From contig NZ_BBQH01000017.1 in the NCBI RefSeq assembly GCF_018397995.1, positions 1-64,000 on the forward strand: 64,000 nucleotides of DNA. The letters are read 5' to 3'. Every line of letters starts with the position of its first letter. The first letter of the stretch is position 1. This document shows, one piece after another, positions 57,592 through 64,000 of this stretch. Origin of the DNA: Rhizomonospora bruguierae (GTDB lineage: Bacteria; Actinomycetota; Actinomycetes; Mycobacteriales; Micromonosporaceae). A program made the translations under genes and the position numbers. Under the pieces are notes generated by a model. The model was not told the origin of the DNA and ran no database searches. It saw nothing but the letters and a program-made list of their open reading frames with translations.

Positions 57592-58001
57592 CCGGCGACG
57601 ACCCCGGCCGCCGTGGCCTCCTGCCGAACCTCGCCGATGACCCGCTCGGCGAGCCGGAACGATTCCAGCGCGGCCGGTGCTCCGCAGTACGCGGCGGTCT
57701 GCAGCAGCACCTCCTGGATCTCGGTCTCGGTGCAGCCGTTGCGCAGCGCGCCGCGGACGTGCACCGAGAACTCGTGCGGGCGGTTCATCGCGGTCAGCAT
57801 CGCCAGGTTGATCAGGCTGCGGGTGCGCCGGTCGAGGTCCGGGCGGGACCAGACGTCGCCCCAGCAACTGGCCGTCACGTACTCCTGCACGACCCGCGTG
57901 AAGTCGGTGGCGCGCAGCATCGACCGGTCCACGTGTGCGTCGCCGAGCACCTCGCGCCGGACCCGGTTGCCGCGTTCGAGCCGGTTCTCGTCATCACTCA
58001 T
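57588..58001 (-). CDS. 4-carboxymuconolactone-decarboxylase-like protein (PcaC type)
   Basis: 137 residues, the size of PcaC. SLINLAMLTAMNRPHEFSVH, RGALRNGCTETEIQEVLLQT and YCGAPAALESFRLAERV follow the gamma-carboxymuconolactone decarboxylase pattern. That enzyme removes CO2 from a lactone acid in the protocatechuate branch of the beta-ketoadipate pathway. No other protocatechuate genes are nearby, so the substrate may be an analogue. CAGGAG precedes the ATG. Confidence 0.82.
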   Translation of the reverse strand: MSDDENRLERGNRVRREVLGDAHVDRSMLRATDFTRVVQEYVTASCWGDVWSRPDLDRRTRSLINLAMLTAMNRPHEFSVHVRGALRNGCTETEIQEVLLQTAAYCGAPAALESFRLAERVIGEVRQEATAAGVVAG

Positions 58002-58036
58002 GGACCGCTCCTGTCTTACGCCGATGGGGCAGGCAA

Positions 58037-58057
58037 AGCGTACGACGATCATACAAT
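58037..58057 (-). promoter_or_regulatory. GntR-type operator, copy 3
   Basis: On the minus strand: TTGTATGATCGTCGTACG. It ends 36 bases before the PcaC-like start. TACGCT at its 3-prime end can serve as -10 box with TTCCCA 17 bases upstream. Confidence 0.7.
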
Positions 58058-58104
58058 CCTGGGAAGCGATCGGAAGCGGTGCCCATGGATGGTGACGGTG
58101 GGTG

Positions 58105-58782
58105 CTACGCCCCGTCCTGTTCGGCGAGCGCGAGCAGACCGGCCCGGCCGGCCTCCTCGACATGCCGGGCGCAGGCCGCCGCCGCGGCCGCGGCGTCGTT
58201 GGCCGCAACGGCGTCGACGATCCCGCGCAACTCCCGGATGCTGTGCTCCAGCCGGCCGGGGACCGATGTGGACAGTGACCGCAGCATGCTGACCCGGGCG
58301 TGCAGGCCGCCGACAATCGACCGCAGCGCCTCGTTGCCGCCGCCCTCGAACAGCACGGTGTAGAAGTCGTCCTTCGCGGCCAGGATCGGCGCGCCCTTGG
58401 CGGCCTGCCGCTCGACCCGCTCCAGCGCGCGGGCCAGGGCCTTGCGCTGGGTGGCGCTCGCGTGCTCGACGAAGAGCCGGCCGGCCAGGGCCTCCAGCGC
58501 CGATCGCACCTGGTAGAGCTGGCGGGCCTCCTCGGCGCTGACGCTGCTGACGACCATGCCCTTGTGCGGGATCGCGGTGACCAGGCCCTCGGCGGCCAGC
58601 TCGCGCAGCGCCTCCCGGACGCTGGTGCGCGAGACGCCGGTCAGCTCCACCAGCTCCCGCTCGATCAGGCGTTGCCCCGGCGCGAGCCGGCGATCGAGGA
58701 TCGCCTGCCGGAGGTTCCCCACGACCTGCGAGCGGATGAGGGCCGGGTTCCGCTCAACCCGCAACACATTGGTCTGCGTCAC
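58105..58782 (-). CDS. GntR-family (FCD-domain) regulator
   Basis: 225 residues. Winged helix (LRQAILDRRLAPGQRLIERE, LVELTGVSRTSVREALRELA, AEGLVTAIPHKG) followed by an all-helical FCD domain (ALEALAGRLFVEHASATQRK) that binds carboxylic acids through a metal. GTG start after GGGAGG. Five 21-bp dyads of the FadR/VanR size class occur in promoters around it, one directly upstream, so it is the best candidate for the repressor of the locus. Confidence 0.92.
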   Translation of the reverse strand: MTQTNVLRVERNPALIRSQVVGNLRQAILDRRLAPGQRLIERELVELTGVSRTSVREALRELAAEGLVTAIPHKGMVVSSVSAEEARQLYQVRSALEALAGRLFVEHASATQRKALARALERVERQAAKGAPILAAKDDFYTVLFEGGGNEALRSIVGGLHARVSMLRSLSTSVPGRLEHSIRELRGIVDAVAANDAAAAAAACARHVEEAGRAGLLALAEQDGA

Positions 58783-58888
58783 CGTCGTCCTCCCTTGTTC
58801 ACCCTCATCGCCGCGGAGTCGTCGCCGACATCGTACCCAGTCCGCGGCCTCCCGCGGATGCTGCGCCGCCGTCGATCCGTTGTCTCAG

Positions 58889-58909
58889 ATCGTATGACGA
58901 TGCTACAAT
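58889..58909 (+). promoter_or_regulatory. GntR-type operator, copy 4
   Basis: TCGTATGACGATGCTACAAT in the divergent region between the GntR gene and the aldolase gene. TACAAT (58904-58909) can be the -10 box with TTGTCT (58880-58885) at 18 bases. Confidence 0.7.
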
Positions 58910-58942
58910 CCGTGGAACCCAAAACCCCTCGTGAGGAGCGTC

Positions 58943-59716
58943 ATGGCGCGGTTGGGTTTCGCTCGCCGGCTGGCCTCGGCCGACCGGTGCCTGGTCGGCA
59001 CCTGGATCAAGATCCCGGCGTTGGAGCCGGTGGAGATCCTGGCCGATGCCGGGTTCGACTTCATCGTGATAGATCAGGAGCACGCGCCGCTGACCTTCGA
59101 GTTCGCGTACCAGGCGACGGTGGTGGCGCAGGGCGCCGGCCTGTCGGTCCTGGTCCGCGTCCCCGACCGCAGCGGCAGCCACCTGCAACGGTTGCTCGAC
59201 ACCGGGGTCGACGGCATCCTGGTGCCGCGGGTGACCTCGGTCGACGAGGCGTCCGCGGCGGTCCGGCAGATGCTGTTCTCCCCCCGCGGCGACCGGGGCC
59301 TCGGCACCACCTCGCGGGCCGGGCGGTGGGGCGGCATCCCCCGCGACGAATACCTGCGGTTCGGGGACGACGAGGTCATGCGCGCCGTCCAGCTGGAGGA
59401 ACGCCCCGCGATCGAGGCGGTCGACGACATCCTCGACGTGCCCGGCCTCAACGGCGTCTTCCTCGGCATGGGCGACCTGCAACTGTCCGCCGGCCTGCCG
59501 CAGTCCGACCCCCGGATCCAGAAACTCGCGGACCGGTTGCTGGCGGCCGCGCAGGCGCGCGGCGTGCCGGCCGGCACGGCGGTGCAGACCGCCGCGCAGG
59601 CGCGGCGGGCCGCCGACCGCGGCTACCGGTACGTGATGGTCAGCAACGACACCAGCCTGCTGAGATCCGCCGCGGCGTCCGTCGTCGCTGATCTGCGCAA
59701 CCGACCCACCCGATAG
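58943..59716 (+). CDS. HpcH/HpaI-family aldolase
   Basis: 257 residues. CLVGTWIKIPALEPVEILAD, FIVIDQEHAPL, RVPDRSGSHLQRLLDTGVDG, VQLEERPAIEA (metal Glu) and FLGMGDLQLS (metal Asp) are the conserved blocks of class II pyruvate aldolases such as HpaI and garL. They cleave 4-hydroxy-2-oxo acids to pyruvate and an aldehyde. The aldehyde could be handled by the dehydrogenase at 63.2 kb. ATG after GAGGAG. Confidence 0.9.
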   Translation: MARLGFARRLASADRCLVGTWIKIPALEPVEILADAGFDFIVIDQEHAPLTFEFAYQATVVAQGAGLSVLVRVPDRSGSHLQRLLDTGVDGILVPRVTSVDEASAAVRQMLFSPRGDRGLGTTSRAGRWGGIPRDEYLRFGDDEVMRAVQLEERPAIEAVDDILDVPGLNGVFLGMGDLQLSAGLPQSDPRIQKLADRLLAAAQARGVPAGTAVQTAAQARRAADRGYRYVMVSNDTSLLRSAAASVVADLRNRPTR

Positions 59717-59724
59717 GAGCCCCC

Positions 59725-60636
59725 ATGGCGTACGACCCCAGCGACCTGCGCTCCACCCTGCCGTCCAGCACCGCGGCGGCATCGACGCCCGAGCGGTTCT
59801 CCGGCTCCGAGCACGTCCAGTTCCGCGACCTGCCCCCGGTGGAGAAGACCGCGGACGCCTCGACCTGGTACGCCCGCGGGCAGAACTTCGTCGTCGGCTA
59901 CTCCGAGGTCGACGGCACCGCCACCTTCGGCCGCGCCGACCAGCCGGACGAGTACGTCGTCCTGCTGGCCGACGACGCGCTGACGGCGCACGCCCAGGCG
60001 CCCGGCGAGGAGATCCGGGCGGCCGGGCGGACGATGCTGGTCATGCCGCCCGGCGACAGCACGGTCACGGTCACCGGCCGGGGCCGGGTGCTGCGGTTGG
60101 TCACCACGCGCTCGACCGACCTCGCCGACCTCGCCGCCAACGCCGACTCCTACGCCGAGCCGCACGAGAACATCCCGCCGTTCCAGCCGTGGCCGGATCC
60201 GCCGGAGGGGTACCGCATCCGAAGCTACGACCTGACCGTCCCGCCGCTGTCGAACCCGTCGTTCCGGCTCTACCGGTGCACCACCTTCATGGTCAACTTC
60301 ATCGATCCCAAGCAGGGGCCGCGCGACCCGTCGAAGCTGTCGCCGCACAAGCACGACGACTTCGAGCAGTGCTCGATCGTGCTGGCGGGGGAGTACGTGC
60401 ACCACATCCGCTGGCCGTGGACGACGAACAAGGCCAACTGGCGCGCGGACGAGCACCAGCGGGTGGTCGGCCCGGCGGTCACCGTGATCCCGCCGCCCTC
60501 GCTGCACACCAGCGAGGCGGTGTCGCCGGGGACCAACCACCTCATCGACGTGTTCTGCCCGCCGCGGTTCGACTTCTCCGCCATGCGGGGCTGGGTGTTC
60601 AACGCCGGCGACTACCCGGCGCCGGCCGACCGATGA
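59725..60636 (+). CDS. Bicupin-like protein
   Basis: 303 residues. The C-terminal half has a clear cupin motif (SPHKHDDFEQCSIVLAGEYV then ... PPSLHTSE); the N-terminal half (YARGQNFVVGYSEVDGTATF, ADQPDEYVVLLAD) is a degenerate cupin. Likely a metal-dependent isomerase, dioxygenase or lyase, or a sensor. AGGAG before the ATG, 8 bases after the aldolase, so the two are co-transcribed. Confidence 0.72.
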   Translation: MAYDPSDLRSTLPSSTAAASTPERFSGSEHVQFRDLPPVEKTADASTWYARGQNFVVGYSEVDGTATFGRADQPDEYVVLLADDALTAHAQAPGEEIRAAGRTMLVMPPGDSTVTVTGRGRVLRLVTTRSTDLADLAANADSYAEPHENIPPFQPWPDPPEGYRIRSYDLTVPPLSNPSFRLYRCTTFMVNFIDPKQGPRDPSKLSPHKHDDFEQCSIVLAGEYVHHIRWPWTTNKANWRADEHQRVVGPAVTVIPPPSLHTSEAVSPGTNHLIDVFCPPRFDFSAMRGWVFNAGDYPAPADR

Positions 60637-61561
60637 GGCGGGGGGCGCTCCGCTGCGGGTCGCCGTCATCGGCGCGGGGCTCGGCGGCATCGCGGCGGCG
60701 ATCAGCCCGAACGGTTGCGGGTACCGCGCTAGGGTGCCCACCGGCCAGCGACACCTCCGCCACGTGCAGACCATCGTCGAACGTGGCGGAGGGGAACCGG
60801 TCCCACACCGCCGCCTCGTGGAACGGCAGGATCCGCCGGCTGTCCCCGCCGACGCCGGCCAGCATGGCATCGGCGAAGTCGAGCCAGCCGGCGGCGCCAC
60901 CGGTGGTCATCGCGATCGGCGCGTAGACGCCGTCACCGCCGATGCCCTCGATGTTCTCGTAGCCGTAGACGTTGTCGCCGGCGAACACCCAGGTACCGTC
61001 CGCCCGGTTGGTGACCGCGACCACCTGCGAGCCGGCCGTGTGCGTGTCGTACGCCGGCCGCAGTTCGATGCCCGGCGCCACCTCGGCCACCCCGTCGACC
61101 AGCGTCGCCGGCCGGGCCGCCAACCGCCGCGGCAGGTCCGCCTGGCACGCGCGGGTCAGGAACTCGAACCGGGCAGGCCGGGCGGCCGCGGCCAGGTAGC
61201 TGTCGATCTCCCGGCGCTGGATCCAGACGTGCGCGGCGGGGAACGCGTCGACGCAGCCGGCGTGGTCGAAGTGGTTGTGGGTCAACAGGATGGTGTCGAC
61301 CTGCTCGGCGGCGACACCCAGCCGGGCGAGCGCGTCGACCGGCGCGCACCACCGGGTCTCGCCGTACTTGGCGGTGAGCCGTCGGTACATCGCCGGGTCG
61401 GCGAAGCCGGTGTCGACCAGGATGCACCGCCGCGCCGAGCGGACCAGCCCGAAGCAGTACGGCATCCGCCGGTGGCCCTCGTTGGGCTGCGCGGCGAACA
61501 GGTTGCTCGCCGGGAACCGGTCGACGTAGCCGTACTCGACGATCCAGATGGACCAGCTCAT
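60599..61561 (-). CDS. Metallo-beta-lactamase-fold hydrolase 2 (AHL-lactonase-like)
   Basis: 320 residues. LVDTGFADPAMYRRL, zinc motif LTHNHFDHAGCVD, AYDTHTAGSQ, VFAGDNVYGYENI and LPFHEAAVWDRFPS. It is the same lactonase-type family as the protein at 48.2 kb but a separate lineage. The last 40 or so residues (from AVPATVRADRRRD) are Arg/Pro-rich and unlike the family. They are read through the antisense of the monooxygenase remnant and the bicupin end, so the native C-terminus was probably lost in a deletion. ATGA overlap with the gene upstream. Confidence 0.82.
   Translation of the reverse strand: MSWSIWIVEYGYVDRFPASNLFAAQPNEGHRRMPYCFGLVRSARRCILVDTGFADPAMYRRLTAKYGETRWCAPVDALARLGVAAEQVDTILLTHNHFDHAGCVDAFPAAHVWIQRREIDSYLAAAARPARFEFLTRACQADLPRRLAARPATLVDGVAEVAPGIELRPAYDTHTAGSQVVAVTNRADGTWVFAGDNVYGYENIEGIGGDGVYAPIAMTTGGAAGWLDFADAMLAGVGGDSRRILPFHEAAVWDRFPSATFDDGLHVAEVSLAGGHPSAVPATVRADRRRDAAEPRADDGDPQRSAPRLIGRPAPGSRRR
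60653..60706 (+). pseudogene. Flavoprotein monooxygenase N-terminal remnant
   Basis: LRVAVIGAGLGGIAAAI is an unmistakable FAD-binding Rossmann motif. It starts 17 bases after the bicupin stop in the direction of the aldolase-bicupin unit. It breaks off after about 18 codons, where the sequence becomes the 3-prime end of the oppositely oriented hydrolase gene. No other part of the monooxygenase is present. Confidence 0.65.
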
Positions 61562-62127
61562 GACATGACCGGTGGCTGGACGTCGAAGACGGCGAGTTGC
61601 AGGGCCACCATGGCGTAGTAGCCGACGATCGTGACCAGCTCGAACAGCCCCACCTCGCCCAGCACCCCGGCCGCGGCGCGGAACTCGTCGTCGTCCAATG
61701 TGCTCCGGTCGAGGATCAGCCGGGTCGTCCGGAAGACGCACGACTCTACTTCGGACAGCGCGGCCGGCTCCGTGCCGTCGGCCAGCGCCGCCAGGTCGGC
61801 CTCGGTCAGGCCCGCGGCCGCGCCGGCGCGCCGGTGCGCGTACAGCTCGAAGGGGCTGTCGTGGTGGTGGCCCACGAGCAGGATCGCGATCTCGCAGGCC
61901 CGGTCGGGCAGCCGCGAGCCGAACCGGACCGCGGCGCCGATCTGCTGTAGCGCCTGGCCGAACGTGGGGCTGAGGACCCAGACCGCGGGCGGGCCCTGGA
62001 GTCGCCCGTCGGGGCCGATGAGCAGGAACGGGTTGTCCGGCGTGGCCCGCCGACCGGTCGCGTACCGGTCGTAGAGGGTCCGCTGCTCGGCGGTCATGTC
62101 CGCGGGCTCGACGTCGTTGACTCTCAT
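61558..62127 (-). CDS. Carboxymuconolactone-decarboxylase-family protein
   Basis: 189 residues. VSDVEP-like start, then DNPFLLIGPDGRLQGPPAVW, RFGSRLPDRACEIAILLVGH and HDSPFELYAHRRAGAAAGLT. This is the larger CMD-type group common in degradation clusters; the usual active-site Cys pair is absent. Function undefined. Middle gene of the three-gene leftward unit, overlapping both neighbours by 4 bases. Confidence 0.82.
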   Translation of the reverse strand: MRVNDVEPADMTAEQRTLYDRYATGRRATPDNPFLLIGPDGRLQGPPAVWVLSPTFGQALQQIGAAVRFGSRLPDRACEIAILLVGHHHDSPFELYAHRRAGAAAGLTEADLAALADGTEPAALSEVESCVFRTTRLILDRSTLDDDEFRAAAGVLGEVGLFELVTIVGYYAMVALQLAVFDVQPPVMS

Positions 62128-63059
62128 GCCGGTTCTCCCAGGAAGGCGCGGGGGTTGGTGGCCACCATCGTGGCGATCTGCTCGGCCGTCCAGCCGAGGT
62201 AGGCCAGTTGCTCGACGAACATGCGCAGGCACTCCGGCGCGGGTGGCACCCACCGGGAGAACACGTCCGTGGTCAGGATGGCCCGCTGCGGGCCGACGGC
62301 GGCCAGCGCCTCGTGCACGTCCCGGATACGCAGGTGCCCGTCCGGGTGCACCAGGGGGGCGTTGCAGAACTCCAGATAGGCGCCCATGTCGACGAACTCG
62401 CGCAGTTCGGTCGGGTCCGTGGTGTAGTGCAGCGGGTGGGTGATCAGCACCCGCTGCCCGATCCCGGCGCAGTACGCGGCGACCGCGCGGCTCTCCGCGG
62501 CCGAGGCGTGCCCGGTGGCCAGCGCGAGACCGAGCGCCCGGCAGGCGTCGATCACCGCCTTGGTCCGGCCGGTCAGGGCGCCGACGGGGTCGCACAGCGC
62601 GATGGCCGACCGCGCGACGTACTCGTCGAAGGACGGTGCCACCCGCGCCAGGAGCCGGGAGATGTATCCGCCGCGGGCGACGTCGGCGGCGGTTCCCCAG
62701 GTTGGCAGGAATACCACCCGGGCGCCGTGCGCCGCCGCCAGTTCCACCACGCTGGGCTCCAGGCCGCCGACCGGCGGGTTGAGGGTGATGCTGCCCTCCA
62801 CCCGGAATCCGGTCCCGGTCATCGCCTGCCGTACGGCGCGGGCCCGATCCATCGTCGGCCACAGGTGCGACTTGAGGACCCAGCCCGACATGCCGTACGC
62901 CTGTGCCAGGCGCGCCACCGCGACGTCCGTGCCGCGGTTCGGCAGTCCGGCCGACAGATCGGGCTGACCGTGGACGTGGACGTCGATCGCGCCGCGCAGC
63001 AGGAGATCGAAGGTCTCCGGTAGGGCGGCCACGAACGGGTCGGGGTGCGGGTCGGACAT
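62124..63059 (-). CDS. DUF6282-family metal-dependent hydrolase-like protein 2
   Basis: 311 residues. GAIDVHVHGQPDLSAGLPNR has the HxH pair, VLKSHLWPTM, LATGHASAAES, LITHPLHYTT and LTTDVFSRWVP the further ligands, in the same order as in the 49-kb paralogue. First gene of a unit with CMD and lactonase-like genes, as the first copy is next to its lactonase. The predicted -10 box ends 7 bases before the ATG, so its mRNA may be leaderless. Confidence 0.75.
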   Translation of the reverse strand: MSDPHPDPFVAALPETFDLLLRGAIDVHVHGQPDLSAGLPNRGTDVAVARLAQAYGMSGWVLKSHLWPTMDRARAVRQAMTGTGFRVEGSITLNPPVGGLEPSVVELAAAHGARVVFLPTWGTAADVARGGYISRLLARVAPSFDEYVARSAIALCDPVGALTGRTKAVIDACRALGLALATGHASAAESRAVAAYCAGIGQRVLITHPLHYTTDPTELREFVDMGAYLEFCNAPLVHPDGHLRIRDVHEALAAVGPQRAILTTDVFSRWVPPAPECLRMFVEQLAYLGWTAEQIATMVATNPRAFLGEPA

Positions 63060-63061
63060 CG

Positions 63062-63094
63062 TTGAATTGTATGACTGTACGACAGTAGACTCAA
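63062..63094. promoter_or_regulatory. Face-to-face divergent promoters with GntR-type operator, copy 5
   Basis: Rightward: TTGAAT (63062-63067), 18-base spacer, TAGACT (63086-63091) for the aldehyde dehydrogenase. Leftward: TTGAGT (63094-63089), 16-base spacer, TACAAT (63072-63067) for DUF6282 protein 2. The dyad TTGTATGACTGTACGACAGT (operator 63066-63086) lies across both, so one repressor could silence both directions. Confidence 0.6.
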
Positions 63095-63177
63095 CGGCGC
63101 GGCCGGTTCCGGCTGCGCCGACGCGGCGCCGAGCAGGCGGAAGCGTGCCCCGTCCCCGGCAACGTAGGAGGCACCGA

Positions 63178-64000
63178 ATGAGGCTGCACACCGACCTGTA
63201 CATCGACGGGCAGTGGCGGCCCGGATCGGATGGGCGCCGCTTCGACGTCGTCGACCCCGCCGACCTGTCCACCATCGCCGGCTTCGCGGCCGCCGGCGAA
63301 CAGGACTGCGTGGACGCCGTCGACGCCGCCGCCGCGGCCCAGGACGGCTGGGCGGCCACCCCGCCACGCGTGCGCGGCGAACTGCTGCGCGCCGCGTACC
63401 AGATCCTCGCCGACGAGATCGACGACCTGGCCCGGACCATCGTGCGGGAGAACGGGAAGGCGTGGGTGGACGCCGTCGCCGAAGCGACCTACGCGATGGA
63501 GTTCTTCCGCTGGTTCGCCGAGGAGGCCGTCCGCATCCCCGGCGACTACCGGCTCTCACCCGCCGGCGACAAGCGCATCATCGTCGACCGGCAGCCGATC
63601 GGCGTGTCGCTGCTCATCACACCGTGGAACTTCCCCGCGGCGATGGCGACGCGCAAGCTCGCCCCCGCCCTCGCCGCCGGGTGCACCGCGATCCTCAAGC
63701 CGGCCCGCGAAACGCCCCTCACCGCCGCGTACGTCGTTGACGCGCTGCACCGGGCCGGCCTGCCCCGCGGCGTCGTGAACCTGGTGACCCCCGTGCCGAC
63801 CGGCCCCCTGGTGCGACTCATGGTCGACCGCCCGGAGGTCCGGAAGCTGTCCTTCACCGGCTCCACCGAGGTCGGCCGGCAACTCCTGCACGCCTGCGCC
63901 GACCGTGTGGTCAACACGTCGATGGAACTCGGCGGCAATGCCCCGCTCATCGTGCTGCCCGGCGCGGACCTGGACGAGGCCGTGGCCGGCGCGATGCTCG
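63178..64000 (+). CDS. Aldehyde dehydrogenase (succinate-semialdehyde type), N-terminal part (partial)
   Basis: The first 274 residues; the gene runs out of the window. LYIDGQWRPGSDGRRFDVVD opening, LITPWNFPAAMATRKLAPAL, ILKPARETPL, KLSFTGSTEVGR and the catalytic-Glu block MELGGNAPLIV. The catalytic Cys lies beyond the edge. ATG after AGGAGG. The GabD-like subgroup oxidises semialdehydes with NAD(P). In this locus it probably takes the aldehyde from the HpaI-type aldolase or a semialdehyde from the HIBDH-like enzymes. Confidence 0.92.
   Translation, partial: MRLHTDLYIDGQWRPGSDGRRFDVVDPADLSTIAGFAAAGEQDCVDAVDAAAAAQDGWAATPPRVRGELLRAAYQILADEIDDLARTIVRENGKAWVDAVAEATYAMEFFRWFAEEAVRIPGDYRLSPAGDKRIIVDRQPIGVSLLITPWNFPAAMATRKLAPALAAGCTAILKPARETPLTAAYVVDALHRAGLPRGVVNLVTPVPTGPLVRLMVDRPEVRKLSFTGSTEVGRQLLHACADRVVNTSMELGGNAPLIVLPGADLDEAVAGAML

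Overview
The window is high-GC DNA with GTG starts, strong AGGAGG-type ribosome sites and many 4-base ATGA/GTGA overlaps. Its gene content (carboxylic acid reductase, ECF41 sigma factor, rifampicin monooxygenase, Kdp system with a separate kdpF) points to a filamentous actinomycete. Genus cannot be fixed from sequence alone.

Region 1 (1-25.1 kb) is a pyochelin/thiazostatin-type metallophore cluster. A salicyl-AMP ligase primes an aryl carrier protein. Two NRPS proteins, both Cy-A(Cys)-MT-type-PCP, build two cysteine-derived thiazoline rings. The first carries a degenerate methyltransferase-like (probably epimerase) insert. The second has an intact N-methyltransferase and a thioesterase with a Cys nucleophile. 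A PchG/Irp3-like imine reductase, a saccharopine-dehydrogenase-like reductase, a VOC protein, a free methyltransferase, a type II thioesterase and two YbtP/YbtQ-type ABC half-transporters complete the set. A full-length carboxylic acid reductase embedded in the same transcription unit is unexpected. A Fur-family box lies in the divergent promoter. The cluster ends in a truncated asparagine synthetase.

Region 2 (25.1-28.8 kb) is a patchwork: a rifampicin monooxygenase with a predicted 17-codon leader peptide, a MerR regulator remnant that kept its promoter, the C-terminal end of an unknown protein, and a two-gene unit of an 8-Cys peptide plus a MauD-like thiol-disulfide protein behind 11-bp tandem repeats.

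Region 3 (29.3-33.7 kb) is a four-gene 2-oxoacid:ferredoxin oxidoreductase operon (gamma, alpha, beta, FAD/[4Fe-4S] subunit). Region 4 (33.7-36.4 kb) holds small genes, an ECF41 sigma factor and a broken NAD-epimerase. Region 5 (36.5-44.4 kb) is a complete kdpFABCDE potassium operon with an extra small membrane ORF in front.

Region 6 (44.5-64 kb) is a large catabolic locus that I cannot match to a described pathway. It contains two parallel gene sets (SDR, carboxymuconolactone-decarboxylase family, cupin, metallo-beta-lactamase hydrolase, DUF6282). Around them are two 3-hydroxyisobutyrate-dehydrogenase-like enzymes, a PotABCD-like importer with a fused permease, a ThDP enzyme, an HpcH/HpaI aldolase, an aldehyde dehydrogenase, and IclR and GntR regulators. 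Five copies of one 21-bp dyad sit in its promoters and tie the locus into a probable GntR regulon.
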